Assembly (NCBI GenBank): GCA_024349245.1
Contig: JALDNG010000020.1
Coordinates: 18,657,501-18,721,500, forward strand
Length of the DNA: 64,000 nucleotides
Direction: 5' to 3'
Source of the DNA: Neodontobutis hainanensis
Taxonomy: Eukaryota > Chordata > Actinopteri > Gobiiformes > Odontobutidae
The stretch's first letter is position 1, and each line of letters begins with the position of its first letter. Position numbers and translations under genes: made by a program. Below the pieces are notes generated by a model. The model saw nothing but the letters and a program-made list of their open reading frames with translations. It was not told where the DNA came from and did not search any database. Below are positions 36,301-48,601 of the stretch, one piece after another.

Positions 36301-39300
36301 GCTATGCTGGAAGTGCGATCGGCTTCAGAATGACTTCTCTCCTGAAGCTGGTGGACACTAAAGCCAACAAACCTGGGATGAACCTCATGCATTATGTGGT
36401 AATGGTAAGTCATATACATGGATTTTACATAGCTTTATACTGTATATGTTACAGTAAGGGAGGCTTCGATTGGTCGGCCACCAATTGTGATTGGCCAATA
36501 CTGGCTAAAAATCGTCTGACTGTGATCGGCTAGAACGGCCGATCAGCAGGTCCGACCAAATGACGCAAAGCGGGACAAGCAGCACGGGCATTCCTCTGAG
36601 CTCCATGCACAAGTGTTGATAGTAAACACCTTTTTAGCCCAGCAGGAAATATTAAAGATGCACTTCAGTTTGCGGCCTGGTAAATGTTCCTTAATTTAAA
36701 GTTTAGTTAAGTATAGCTGACAGCTGAAAAAATATTTTGAAAGGGCTTTTTGGGTTTTTAAGAATAGTGAGTTTATTAAGGTACATTGGTATTGGCCGAT
36801 AATGATTAAGGTGGTCTTTATCAAAAATCCTAAACTGGAGCACTCTTAGTTAGAGTAACTATTTCTCTTATCAATCCACCACAGCAAGCACAGAAGGTGG
36901 ATGCAGCGCTTCTCAAATTTCCAGAGACGCTCCAACACATTGAGGCAGCAGCAAGGTTTGTGCCTCCTGAGTCATTGTGTGTATTTTTGTCTTCCTTTTA
37001 TGTGCTTCATCATTTTATTCTTTTAAAAAAAAAAAATATCTGACAGGATAAACAAAGCTGATGTCGAAGCAGAGTTTGCCAGACAGGTCAAGAAAGTCCA
37101 AGATGCCAAAGAGGACTCTCTGAAGCAGGAGGAGCTGAAGGCACAGATGAAGGATTTTTTAGAGGTGAACAAATCTTCTGTTAAAGTCTGTTTTGTCAAT
37201 ATTGCCTGTTGTATTCATGTTTGGGTTGTGTTCAGGAGGCAGATGTGAGTCTGATGGAGATCAAGGCAGATCTGCAGGAGCTGAACTCGCTCTGTAATTC
37301 GGTGGCGGAGTATTTTTGTGAAGAGCCCAGCAAGTTCCAACTGGAAGAGTGCTGCTCCATTTTCAGCTCCTTCTGTGAGAAGTTCATGCGGGCCATGCAG
37401 GTAAACAATGATGCAGTATAGTTAATAAAACCTGATGGGTCACTGGTCAAAAGATCATTAGGATCCTTACTGTGATATATTATTATAGTGGCATTTTTCA
37501 TATAATTTAAAATGTACGGGCCTAAAGCATGCCCACCTGTTTGACATTTTGTGTGTGTGTGGCACATATATTATTAGTACTACTGTTAAATGTGGAGAAG
37601 GTAATTGGAGTAAGAAAGAGGAAATAATCTTGGAGCTAGTTTCTCTGTATAAAATGTAACCGTTTTAGATGACCGCAACTTACATATGCTTTCATTTACT
37701 TTCATTCATTCATTCATTCATTCATTCATTCATTTATATAACATTTATGTTTTATACTACAGAAAGACTTTTGCCCGTCTCTATTTTAAAATAATGAAAT
37801 GCAATAGCAAGGTATATTAGTGTTCTTTAAACATAAAAAAATGCCACTGATAAACCCACTGATTGTGACAATATCAGTTCTGTGACCCTTTACTAAGTGT
37901 AGGTTTGCTCTTGTTATCAATATTTATTTTAGAAAATGTTTAAGGTATTTATTTCTCAGTAATACTGATTCAGCTCTGTAGAAACCACAGCAAAGATCAG
38001 ACTTGTATTTCTCTGGGCTATAAGCCGTAATAAGCAAATACCATAATACACATTGTAGATATTATTAACTAAAGAGAAGCAAAAAAGAATCAGCAGAAAA
38101 GAGTGTTTTGATGTAGACAGTCCAGACTCCAGTGAGTCCTGTCTGTGTCACTGACTCTGCTGCTCAGAGTCTACTTTAGACTCTCACAAACATGATACTA
38201 TTTAGGCCTGTTTAGTTGAGCATGAGCTTTTTGATTTGTATTTCCCTATTAAAACATTCAAAGAAATGGACAGAATCACTTCAGTTTGCAAGCGCTGCTC
38301 TCTGTGGCTACAACAGCAGAAAACGCTGTCACAGATGCTCATTCTCTGAAAAAATAGAAAAAAACCTTGCTTCAACGTTTTTTTTCACCTGATGTGTGGG
38401 TCCATCAATTCAACAAATGCTGCCCTACAGGCTACTGGGCCCTAAGTAGCTTAGTTCACTTATAGGCTGGTTATCCTGCTTATTCATAGCGGAGTGTCCA
38501 GGGAAAATTCTTGTCCTCTTGATGCATTTGACTCATTTTTATATCCCGCTCAGGCCAATAACTAGTGTATATTATTTCTGCAGGAAAACAAGGCCAGGGA
38601 ATTGGTGGAAGTGAAGCGGAGACATGCCGATAGACTGCAGAGTGGCATCAAGCGCCGCTCCATCGCTACCTGCTCGGCCAGAGACAAGGAACTGGACGGG
38701 GTCACGCTGGAATCTGTCCTGCAGAACCTCATCGGTCGACAAGGCTCTAGGAGGAAAACAGGGAGTCCCTTTTCCACTCACAGCACCCCCGACAACGGCA
38801 GCCCAACAACAGGCAGCCTTTTTGAAATCACCTCTCAGGCTAATCTCCCCAATGTTAGTCCCAGCAGAAGCGGATATTTCAAGGTGAAGGAGATGAGCAG
38901 GAAAGGGTGGAATTCTGCTGCGGATCTTACAAACATTTCCAACATTGAGAAAAAACAACCCAACTATGTACTCAATGAAAATGTTATGGAAGAACCAAAA
39001 ATGGATGAAAATCTGGCAAATAACCTTTCTTCTGGCCTACCGGTCTCAACCATTGACAGTATCGAAGAGGATTTTTACGACAACAACAAAGAGGAGGCAC
39101 AGAAATTACGAGATGCCTCTAAAAAGGTTTTACGTTTCCAGAGCAACCGGGGGAGTGTCTCATCTTTTGATAATTCACCGGAAAAACCCAAATTCCAGAT
39201 ACAGCGTCAACGCACCATTGATGAGGATTTGCAAAGCGATCCCAACAATCCAACCAATGAGGATCTAGTGACATTTTTAGTCAACCCTCAGTCTCCTACA

Positions 39301-39699
39301 AAACGTAACCTCGGGCGACGCCACACTCTCCCCATCAAAGTCCCTAAAACTGAAGAGAACAACGACGACTTGACTATGTCGTCGCCAAGAACTCCAAAGA
39401 ACAATACGGTCGGAGACAAGGAAAACAGTTCATCAAAACAAGTGTTTGACCTTTCGGGCATTTTTCAAAATTTAACTAGTGACGGTGACCACAAAAGTGA
39501 GCCGAGTATCTCTTTGGCCTTTCCAGAAGAGCGCTTTCAAGAGCAAAGCCAAGACTCACAGCCTACAGAGAAGACTGAAAATATTCCGCCTAAAAGTGGA
39601 AAAAGGGAATCTACTGGACTGCTTTTTAATTTTTTTAAACGATTTCAATTTCCTACTAATAAGGAGACGCTGCGTAAAAACAGTGATTCTAGTGTATAG
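30333..39699 (+). CDS. fhdc1-like: FH2 domain-containing protein 1-like formin
   Basis: FHDC1/INF1-type formins nucleate and elongate actin and link it to microtubules and Golgi/cilium organisation. Exons are 30333-30779, 33409-33470, 34084-34186, 34261-34346, 35400-35500, 35584-35654, 36297-36404, 36885-36955, 37047-37164, 37236-37400 and 38584-39699. All borders are GT-AG and phases agree. From ATG 30441 the protein is 779 aa; the frame stays open upstream to the acceptor at 30332, so an earlier start in another exon is possible. Residues 1-35 are a short polyproline FH1-like run. FH2 spans about 43-408, with MRNFNWETLPK, KRSMNIGIFLKQFKR and the hallmark TKANKPGMNLMHYV. The large last exon encodes a Ser/Pro-rich tail of 371 aa ending in a basic segment (FNFFKRFQFPTNK), shorter than in human FHDC1 (about 1140 aa). 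No GTPase-binding/DID region was seen, as usual for FHDC1. Confidence 0.93.
31307..31372 (-). repeat. LINE/SINE 3' tail (formin intron 1)
   Basis: Begins with tandem GGCAA and continues TTTATTTATATAGCACAACT, the reverse complement of the tail at 25397-25480. It is a short 3' end only. Confidence 0.7.
31503..32672. mobile_element. possible hAT element with GGCTGCACGATAT-type ends
   Basis: The left end AGGCTGCACGATATTAG and the right end ATTATATTGTGCAGCCCT are imperfect inverted repeats characteristic of a common fish hAT group. No clean 8-bp target duplication was found. An unrelated repeat-like block near 31738-31860 (GGGCCCTGTACTACAAACCC) suggests a nested insertion. It lies in formin intron 1. 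Confidence 0.4.
36100..36250 (+). repeat. LINE 3' UTR-like fragment (formin intron 6)
   Basis: CTTGTTCTGTCTGTTTTGCC followed by ACTAATAAAGTTTTCTGATTC resembles the 3' end of fish Rex/Tx1-type LINE copies. It contains an AATAAA. Fragment only; family uncertain. Confidence 0.35.
36455..36848. mobile_element. hAT MITE (formin intron 7)
   Basis: Left end AAGGGAGGCTTCGATTGG and right end (reverse complement TAAGAGTGCTCCAGTTT) are degenerate inverted repeats. The interior has TTGGCCAATACTGGC and TTGGTATTGGCCGATAATG blocks. Flanks GTTACAGT and GTTAGAGT are a near-match 8-bp duplication (one mismatch). Non-coding. Confidence 0.5.
37401..38583 (+). other. formin intron 10
   Basis: The intron between donor GTAAAC at 37401 and acceptor CTGCAG ending 38583. 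It is AT-rich and contains the TTCA tract. No other feature is supported. Confidence 0.8.
37701..37734. repeat. (TTCA)8 microsatellite (formin intron 10)
   Basis: Perfect tetranucleotide tract of about 34 bp. Confidence 0.95.
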
Positions 39700-42600
39700 A
39701 GGATATGAGAAAAGTCAGAAAGTATTCAAAAAGTAATGGCAGATAGAAAATACTGTTGTAAAGAGGTAATAGGTGTTTCTCAGTTGCCAGGATCCAGAGT
39801 CCAGGCTGACTCCACATGAACAGGCTTAAAGTGGCCCAGACTAGTTCCACGTTCTCTGTTTTGCTAAAGTTGGCAAAAAAAATACATCTTTGGCCATTCC
39901 ATAATATTTTCTCTTGGAACATGGCGGTATGAGTGAAAGCACATGGGTGTCAAACTTGCGGTCTGTGGGACACAACCGGCCTGCAGGAGGGTACAATCTA
40001 GCCCGAGAAATGAATTTGGAAAGTGAATAGATACATACAGTACATTAACTACAACTGCTAATCCTATTTTTTTCCACTGGGTCTTGCACTGTTTTAGTCA
40101 GAGTTGGACATAATGTAGCAATGAGACCGAGAACTGAACAAAAGATGACAGCAAATACTCTTTTGCTGTCAAAATAATAAATTCTGACTTAATTTTTTTA
40201 GGGATTGGATTCTAAAATTTATAATTTGCTTAGTTTTTGTTTTTCTTATGATTGGGATAATAATTAGATTGCATTTCATATTATAGTAAATATTAATATA
40301 AACATTATAATAAACCAACCAATAAACAATGACATTTACAATAAAAGTGCAATATATTGAGAGAAAAGGGGAAAAAAAAGAAGATCCAAACTTTGGACTG
40401 TTTTGACAATGCAACTGTTCAAAATGTTCATGTGGCACAAGACAGAACTCTAGTTGTGACTCTGAAGAAGCTTTCTCATAATGAAAAGTGTCTGTCAATT
40501 AAGAAACACCCTGAAAGTGTTGGAATAATTGTTTTCCTGAGAGTTATAGGCAAGTTTTAACCACAAGATGGCAGTAGATTACAACATGGTAAACAGATTT
40601 TTGTTGTGTAATGTGGCTTGTATATAATTTGAGCACACAAAGATTTAGATTAATAAAAAAATAGACAGTTATGTTGTATTTTTATTGTAATTTTTTTTTT
40701 TACCAAACTTGTCTTCCTGGCATTTCTTTATTTATCTTCTTTGTTCATTACACAAATTCAAGTTACAGACACATACTGTCTGACTGAATTTAGTTTAGTT
40801 TCAGGTCTAAGTGGGTCAGTGTTACGAAGGCCACCTCTTTCTGAGCTGCTTCGTGGACAGTTACGAGCAATAGAAAAAGGTTGCGGATGTCAAAATGTTC
40901 TTGCAAATTATTTAGTCAGCAACTGTATATGACAGGCTGGTTTGCTTGCATTTTTTTTTTGTGTGTGTTGACTGAGGTCTAGGTCTAAAATGTAATGTAA
41001 TTACAATAATGTAATGGGCTGTGTATAGTCATTGTTTATCCTGTGGTCAGTAATTCCAAGCAAAATACTTTACCTTTAATACTTAATGTTGCTATATTTT
41101 TTTTAGTTACACAAATAAAAGGATAGGCCTATGCACTGCATAGTAATAATTAAAGATGCCATCATGCTACATCTATGGATTATTATAAAGAAGACTGACT
41201 TAAATACAACTTGAGATGCCTCATAGTCAAGCTTAACTATGTGACTTTGAAAGACTTTACATTACACTTTAAAAGACTTTTTAATAAGTAACATGACAAA
41301 GTATAATTATAAATATTTAATATGAATATACAGCCAAAAATAATATATGATCTGTGCAACACACTGTGGATTTTTCTGGGCTTTGTGTCTTTTCTTTCAC
41401 CAGAACCGATCTTGCATCTTTTTTCTGCATAAACTGGTATTTATCTATTACACTGTATCTTTTTATTAATTGACTGGCTGTGCAGCTTTCTGACCTTGTC
41501 TATGTCATGTTCTTTCCAGTGTGTCACTTCTGGCACCTACCTACAGTATGTATTATGTCACCCCCCTCCTCCTCCTGCTGCTGCCCTGAGACTGCAGCAG
41601 CCATCTTGATTTGATGGAAGCAGTCTCCATGGCAACCCTCACATTGCAGAATAAACCCACACATGAATGTCTTTGCCTCTTCTCCCCAAAGCCCCACCCC
41701 CAACAAAACCTTCTGCGGCTGTCCCACCACATTACAAACACACAACCAGGTTACAATACAGAGGCATATTTTTATTCTCATTAGTGTGGACAGCCCTCCC
41801 CCAACAGTTACCTGTACTGCAGTCAATCTTCATCAAGAGGTTAGTTTTAAAACTTCCGCCTACATTAGTGGTGTCATTCCAATTGATTAAAAAGTTCAAT
41901 TAAGACTTAAGAAATTGTATTTATATCATAAGCAACAACAATCAACATATTGACTGCCCAAATTTGTTTCAACAAAAAAAAACTGAACTGGCCAACAAGT
42001 TGAGGGTATGTCATGTCACACATGTGCCCTACAAAAACATGGACCTATCGCTCTTGGACATCTCTGTGGCACCATTTCATTACCAACAGTCACAGACACC
42101 ACTTAGTATTTAACATTACAGTTAAGAACGCACAAACAAGTCTCCTCAGTCAAGCCCTTTCCTTAACAATTTGTCATGTGTTGCATTGCTGTAGGCTAAC
42201 TAATAAAATAATAGATAACAAGTATTAAGAACCAATTTTATTCATTTTATTAAATTTGTGTTTTTTACAGAAATACAAAATTTAGATAAAGAAGTTTGAA
42301 ACAAATGTAGGACCATAGAAACCATTTTATGTGCTTTTTGTCAGCTAGCTAGCAGGCAACTTAGGAACATATAATATGGCTAGTATGTAACCTACATTAT
42401 TATACAGACATGTCTGTGGCGCTAATGGAATGTCTCAAGGTTTAACTAGACTTACACTTAAGCATAATAAAAGCTGGTCAATAAACAATATTTAGGCTTT
42501 AAATTTTTATTCCATTTCACTGTGGTCAGTTGCTAGCTGCTAGCTAGCAGGCTGTAAAATGTTACTAGCTAAATGCAGTTTTCTATGATCTATTTTCCAT

Positions 42601-42978
42601 CACAAAATGTTGTGGAGCTAACTGAAAAGATAACTGTGATATAAAATCTACTAAAACTTTATATATATATTTATTTATTTATTTTTTAAACTTTTGTGTG
42701 CAAAATAAAACATTTGGATTATTTAATATAGAAATAGAATATATATAAAATAATAGAAAACCTCAATGAAAGTGATAATTTCCCACAAGGACACTAATTT
42801 CACATCAGAAAATTCATTTTCTCAATTATTTACAGAATGACAAGATGCCATTAATAATAAAATACAATAGTAATAATCTGCCATTTCCAACCCCAAAAAT
42901 TAACATTCAAAACAATGTAAATCATACAAAAGAATTGCTTTCTTCATTAAATCAATGTTTTATAACATTCCTTTATAG
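39700..42978. other. formin 3' UTR then intergenic
   Basis: Downstream of stop 39697-39699. An AATAAA at 40176-40181 is one candidate poly(A) signal; others occur further on. At 39946-40010 a GGGTGTCAAACTTGCGG / CGGCCTGCAGG segment resembles one end of the GTGTCAAAC-type hAT elements (compare 59850) without a partner end. Near 41555-41640 a CT-rich segment has no recognised function. No gene was seen. Confidence 0.45.
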
Positions 42979-43099
42979 CAAACATGTCCAAAGTCCGGCC
43001 CAGGGGCCAGCTGTGGCACATGGTAAGCTTTTATTTGGCCCTCAGCTTTATAATGTGTCTTGTTTGTGGCCCCAGCATTAACACACAAAATACAATTTA

Positions 43100-43580
43100 T
43101 AATTAAATTCAACTAAAACCTGTTTATATCCATCTACAATCGGTTCAGATTCACTTAAAACCTGATCAAATTCAAGTAAAACCCCTTTAAATACATATAT
43201 AACCTGTTCAGCTTTATCTAAAACCTGATCAAATCCACCTAAAACCTCTTCAAATGCATCTAAAACCTGTTCAGCTTTATCTAAAACCTGATCAAATCCA
43301 CCTAAAACCTCTTCAAATACACCTAAAACCTGTTCAGCTTTATCTAAAACCTGATCAAATCCACCTAAAACCTCTTCAAATACACCTAAAACCTGTTCAG
43401 CTTTATCTAAAACCTGATCAAATCCACCTAAAACCTCTTCAAATACACCTAAAACCTGTTCAGCTTTATCTAAAGCCTGATCAAATCCACCTAAAATCTC
43501 TTCAAATACATCTAAAACCTGTTCAGCTCCATCTAAAACCTGATCAAATCCAACTAAAACCTGTTCAACCCCATCTAAGA
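43100..43580. repeat. 21-bp minisatellite with 63-bp higher-order unit
   Basis: The monomer is CTAAAACCT followed by a variable 12-bp half (GTTCAGCTTTAT, GATCAAATCCAC or CTTCAAATACAC). Three monomers form a 63-bp unit repeated about five times, with extra monomers on either side. Because 21 is divisible by 3 and the unit lacks stops in some frames on both strands, long open frames appear here (43078-43647 minus, 43254-43583 plus). They are repeat artefacts. Confidence 0.9.
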
Positions 43581-44066
43581 TAAGGGTGCCCCAAACTTTT
43601 TTGTTTGAAGGGCCAAAACGTAAATGTGTAAGTGAGCCACGGGGCACAACACAAAAATCTATTAAAGGTAAATAAAACAGATACTTTTCCTACAACGTTT
43701 GCTTAAAAGGCTCTTCAGTCTGTGCCACAGCCGCTCCATTTTGTTCTGACTGTGCTTTCTGACTCAGTGACACAGGCTGTTACTACTAAATGTAGTGTAG
43801 TAAAATTAAAGATGCAGAATGTTGTGTGCTGCTCGTGGGTGTGGCTGGACTCACCAAATGGTGCGGAAACCCCGCAATTAACGTGTATAAAATCCCACTG
43901 GTCAAAGTGTTAGTGGAAGTGACTGTGTTACTTGCCACAGCTGAAATTCACCCACATTTGGTTGGTTGGCAGTTGTTTTTGTCAAGCCCTAGAGGTAGCG
44001 CACCCGACCAAATCAAACCCTGTCGTGGGCCAAATTTGGCCCCTGGGCCCACATTGAGCACCCCTG
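43581..44066. mobile_element. second hAT element nested in the minisatellite
   Basis: Left end TAAGGGTGCCCCAAACTTTT and right end (reverse complement CAGGGGTGCTCAATGTGGGCC) form inverted repeats. Flanking 8-mers ATCTAAGA (43573-43580) and CTCTAAGA (44067-44074) are a target duplication with one mismatch. Minisatellite monomers resume immediately after. 486 bp, non-coding. Confidence 0.8.
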
Positions 44067-44228
44067 CTCTAAGACCTTATCAAATCCAACTAAAACCTGT
44101 TCAAATCCAGCTATAACCTGTTCTTGTGAAATAAGAATAAAATCACAAGTGACTGTCGGCCCTTGGAAATGTTTCTCTCATTCAATATGGCCCTTTTTGC
44201 AAAAGGTTTGGACACCCCTGCTTTATAG

Positions 44229-44560
44229 CTAATTGTGAAACATTTGGTACTTCAACTCACTGTAAACCAGTCACCCAAAATCTGATCTGATACAATCAGG
44301 GTAACCAAAGCTGCAAGAAATGCTTTACAATTTTTGCATTACAATCTATATGTACCACATATATATAATTATTCTTTTTTATTTTTTTACCATTGCTGGG
44401 CATTTCAGTCTTATTTAAAACATACATTTTCATCATACTGAATTTGACACAGTGGATTTAGACTTTACAATCATTGCTTGATTAGTGCTATGATATTTCA
44501 TTCGAAACTTCCTTTTACTTTCGCAGCCAAGTTATTCTTTAAAACTAAATAATTCACGCT
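44229..44560. other. intergenic, no gene seen
   Basis: AT-rich sequence between the hAT element and the GC-rich segment. Nothing recognisable. Confidence 0.5.
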
Positions 44561-44569
44561 ATTAAACAG

Positions 44570-44882
44570 CATCCTTTGTCCTTAAAAGGGAACGAGGCGG
44601 TGTTGAAAACAGCCACACCCCTTTGCACCAGCCGCTACTGTATCCTTTCAGCTCCGCATATCCCATTGGCTCCTCCTTTAACCACGTGCTCCCGTCGCCT
44701 GTTAGCCCCTCCCCTGTCATCCTCCTCTCCCTGCTGCTTCTCCAGACAGACCCTGCCCTTAGCTTCCAGCCGCCGGTCTTCTGTTGGGTTCGCTTCTCTC
44801 GTGGAAGACAGGGGACGCTGACAATGGGACGCTTTCTTCTCTGGACTCCGTTACGCTAACAGCCTACTCCCTTTTACTGCAT
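44570..44882 (+). promoter_or_regulatory. trim3: candidate trim3 promoter and 5' non-coding exon
   Basis: A locally GC- and CpG-rich segment in AT-rich DNA contains a CCAAT-type box on the minus strand (CCCATTGGCTCC near 44664) and pyrimidine-rich stretches. It ends in an excellent donor: GCAT/GTGAGT at 44882/44883. The next convincing acceptor on this strand that leads into a coding exon is at 62317, so this is the best candidate first exon of trim3, implying an intron of about 17.4 kb. The link is inference. Confidence 0.5.
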
Positions 44883-47340
44883 GTGAGTACCGACATTCCC
44901 GCCGCGAACTCTTTATTTAGCCTGCTGTTTTTTCTGCTTACTCATTTGTCTCACTCCATTATCAGGGCTACTTACTAAGATAGTAGAATAGATGCAGATG
45001 AATAAGTAATTATAGGCCGTCGTATCTAGCATAGGCTATAGCGTTGGTAAATTTCTGTTGGGCTTTAGTGTACCTTGTCTAAAGACCTGATTTTTATTAA
45101 GGGTTAGCTTTTATGTCTTAGCCATCACTTTGGCAGAGATTTTATAACGCTAGCCCACGTAATTCTCCATTTTATCTCTTTGTAGCCCTTCTGCCAGCTT
45201 TAGCAGGTGGGCATCACTGCAGCAGTCTGGGGCAGGGCTCTGTCATGAAGCACTCTTTTGTTTTAAACATTCCCATATGTATTTTCACAGCCTGATGAAA
45301 CACAAATATTGCTGGAAATAAATCGGTGTATGATGATTTTTCTGCTGTGGCATTGTGATGCAGCAACAGCTCCAGTTGAGACACACAGAGCATTATTCCC
45401 ACACTGGGTGAACAGATGGTTTACTAGTGCCGTATTGATTAAGCTTTTGTTCCTAAAGCCGGCTAGATTCTCACGTTTGATCGTTGCAGCATGGGTTACT
45501 GTGTCCCAGCCTGCACTGGGTCACTGTGAGGCTGCAGACAGTGATGCTGTGCCTCAGGGTTACATGTGTGTTCAAATGTATTTATCATGATTTATTGGCT
45601 TGGGATTTGCTGGGTAATAAATAAAATAGTCATCACATCAAAGGTGTAAATCCTTGGAGGGACTTGACCCCTTCCCCCTTATTGAGTAGTGACTATGTCA
45701 TTCTTATCATTGTGAGTAATTGTAAATACTTTCAAAGCACATTAAAATCATTAGCAAGACATGCTTTTGTATCTTTTGTTTGGCATGATTAGGTCAGGTT
45801 TGTGGTGTTAAATACATTTTACAGTGATTAACCCACTGACCAATAATGTGTTTAGGGATGGACCATTTTAAATTACCTCATGATTAACAGTATAGCAACC
45901 AGGTGCATACAGCAACAAGTCACAAAACTGGATGTCAGCTTCACTGGTTAGTCACCTAACTTCAAATCACATGCGTCTTACTGTATGTATGGCTACTTCT
46001 ATCAACCGTATAAATCTGTCAACATATGCAAAGAAATACAAAATGTAGTGCTCTTGGTGAAATAGTTAAGTTAATGTTAACTTGATAATGGGAAACCGTT
46101 TGAGGGCCTTAAATAAATTTCAATAAAATCTTTTGCAAGATTTTCCAGGACTGAATGTAAAACAGTTTAAACAATGAACACTATGAAACTAGTTTGTAAC
46201 CTTTGTCATGTTGTAAAGCCATAAACTTTTTTGTTTAAAAGAATTGTATTTATATAGACGTACGCTGTTCATCCAGTAACTTTGCCGAACCCTTTCTGTA
46301 AATGTTGATGTGCCCTCGGTGTTTGACTGTGCAGGTGGTAAGGGGTTCCTGGAGTGTGACTGACCTTTTAATAAAATCTGCAGTGCCTTATGTGCCTGCA
46401 TGCCGCATTGTTTCCTGCAGCCTTTGTGATAGCAGCTCACAGACAGACAGGCAGACCGGCAGACATCGCAGGCAGATGTCAGTGGGTTGATTTAAAAACA
46501 CCACTCACTGCAGCATGTCACATGATCATTATGTCATAATTAGTTAAGTAATTAGGAAGTAATCTCATAACTGCAGGGGACTATTGCAGGAGAAGAATTT
46601 TGAATTCTACTTTTATGGATACTTGAAGTATGTATGTAGTTGTCAAAAAATGTGCTTGGACATCCATTAATCTATGTTCTTATGCTCTTAAAATAGATTA
46701 TAAAATTTTTTATTACATACTGTAGCCCCTCAATCACTGATTCTGAATCTCTGATTCTTATCAAATCTCTGTCCTGATATATAAGGATAATAACCATTAG
46801 GCTGTAATTGTTTTAATTATTTATTATTTCTTTTTATTTATATTTTAAATTGAGTTTTAATTGAGACAATCTTTAATAAACAGATTTTTTATTTATTCAT
46901 AAAGGTGGACATTTGCGTGAAATGGCCGTAAAGTAACTTAAACAAAACTGCTTGTATTTCAGTTTACAAAATTATGTGGGTTAATTTTGAAGATGAGGGA
47001 GTGTGAGACACTGCGATTGCTGCTAATATTGGCATCTGGTAGACTCTCCCAAATGTTGGACTCTGGGAGACTTAAACACGGTGCATTCCTTAAGATTCTT
47101 TAGATCAATCATGGATGGATGGATGGATAGATCAATCACAGGACTGCTTTTGCCCAATGAGCGTCCATCACTTCTACAAACTAATGACAGAAGAGTAATA
47201 AAACAGTGAATCACAGAAGTAACCTGTTGCTATTTTTGCTGGATATAATTCTGATGTTCACTCAGCGGCGCACATTACTAAAGAGCAATAATTCAACTGT
47301 GACTTATAGATATCAGTAAACTGTCCCTTTTTTATTTAGT
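44883..47340 (+). other. putative trim3 intron 1, first part
   Basis: No coding exon was recognised. A GGAT/GACA-rich short patch near 46440-46475 and a GATGGATG run at 47110-47130 are simple sequence. Confidence 0.4.
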
Positions 47341-47345
47341 TTCTC

Positions 47346-47439
47346 ATAAATCAAGACAATTTACAAGATAATTTCTAGTAAATCAAGACAATTTACAAGA
47401 TCATTTCTAGTAAATCAAGACAATTTACTAGAATTTCTT
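47346..47439. repeat. 32-bp tandem repeat, three copies
   Basis: Three head-to-tail copies of a unit beginning TAAATCAAGACAATTTAC and ending TTTCTAG; the third is truncated and altered. Copies are directly adjacent with no spacers. Confidence 0.85.
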
Positions 47440-47530
47440 TTTTTTTAATCTGTCAAATTATTAATTATTTATAATATTAATAATTATTAGGCATAGTTAA
47501 TATCCCTGCTATTTGAACCTTGCACAGTAA

Positions 47531-48471
47531 GGCCCAATTTCAATTCTAACTCTTAGCCCTTGTTTTGCACGTTCGAAAGGGTGTCCCAATACTCATTTGG
47601 ATCAAGGGTAAGGGGTAGGGCTGTACCCCCACCAAAACAAAAATTTTTAGGGACCACACTTGAAATGAGGAGGTAAGATAATTTCCCATAATGCAGTATG
47701 TTCACCGCAGCTGCGAGAGAGGTGTAAATGTAACTAATTTGGGCAACAACAGATTTTACATTATGTTCCTTTTAGTCTTATGCTTGTGTAAGCACTAATT
47801 CGTTTCTCCTCGGACAGTCTTGTAAAAATTGTTCTTTGTTTTGTATTTACAAAACTTTTTAAACTTTTGAATAGCTAATTCTATAACACCGCTGTTTTAG
47901 ACACAAAATGTCTATTACTTTTAATTATTTCCTGAACTAATGAAATAAGAAAAAAATATACATAGATTTTTGGAAAAATACTGGACAACAAATATCCTTT
48001 TTTTGTTAATTAAATGCCCCGTTGGACAAGTGCCTAATGTCAAGCCCTTGTTCTTGTTGTTTTCATTTTCAGCAAACTGCAATTTTGTTTAACCACAAAA
48101 AGTATTGTAAAGTAATTTCTGTATGTTTTAGTGACATTTTCACTGTGAGTATGGTTTTATAATTATTGTGTTATTCGCAATTCTTGTAGCCGGAATAATC
48201 ATAAAATTCTAATATTGTCCCATTCTAATACATTTTAAACTATATGAAATTACTGTATATAGACCTATAGCTTAAATTATAAAGAATTGTAGGTTATGTT
48301 ATTTTATATAATTTGTATAATTATAAACCTTATCTGTCTACCTATATCTCTACAGGTGTGTTGTCTCAATTCTTAGGGGAAGCCTAGAATTTTAGCCCTA
48401 CCCCTTCATTTGGAGGAACAAGGGGTACGACTGAGGGAAAGGGGTAGGGGTATGTTTGAGAATTAGGCCTA
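47531..48471. mobile_element. MITE-like element with imperfect inverted ends
   Basis: Left end GGCCCAATTTCAATTCTAAC and right end (reverse complement GGCCTAATTCTCAAACAT) are imperfect inverted repeats. Inside each, mirrored AAGGGGTAGGGCT blocks face each other (about 47609 and 48395). Flanking TAA/TAC is too short to prove a target duplication. Non-coding. Confidence 0.45.
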
Positions 48472-48554
48472 CATGTAAGCTTTTCTTTGGTAAATCGGTA
48501 AGCTTAATGAATTTTTCTTTACTTAACATAATATAATTATTGACTAATCAAAAA

Positions 48555-48601
48555 AATTATCCGAGATTAGTCGACTACTAAAATAATAGTTGCAGTCCTA
48601 C
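48555..48601. repeat. isolated hAT terminus
   Basis: GATTAGTCGACTACTAAAA followed by AATAGTTGCAGTCCTA is a typical right end of a fish hAT MITE. Its partner end was not found nearby. A related end lies at 14295-14375. Confidence 0.45.

Larger units (their letters stand above)
42979..44220. mobile_element. non-autonomous hAT element carrying a minisatellite
   Basis: Termini CAAACATGTCCAAAG (left) and CAGGGGTGTCCAAACC (right, reverse complement) are inverted repeats. A perfect 8-bp target duplication CTTTATAG flanks it (42971-42978 and 44221-44228). Next to each end is a 'GGCCC' segment as in related fish hATs. The interior is a 21-bp-period minisatellite interrupted by a second hAT element (43581-44066). 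No transposase is present. Confidence 0.85.

Noticed and set aside
38572..38958. 128-codon minus-strand open frame
   Set aside because: Antisense to the large last exon of the formin, with no recognisable family.
43100..43580. CRISPR-like regular direct repeats
   Set aside because: Units are adjacent without unique spacers and lie in a eukaryotic transposon.
43078..43647. Heptad-repeat protein resembling a coiled coil
   Set aside because: Translation of the 21-bp minisatellite inside a hAT element. Both strands are open for the same reason.
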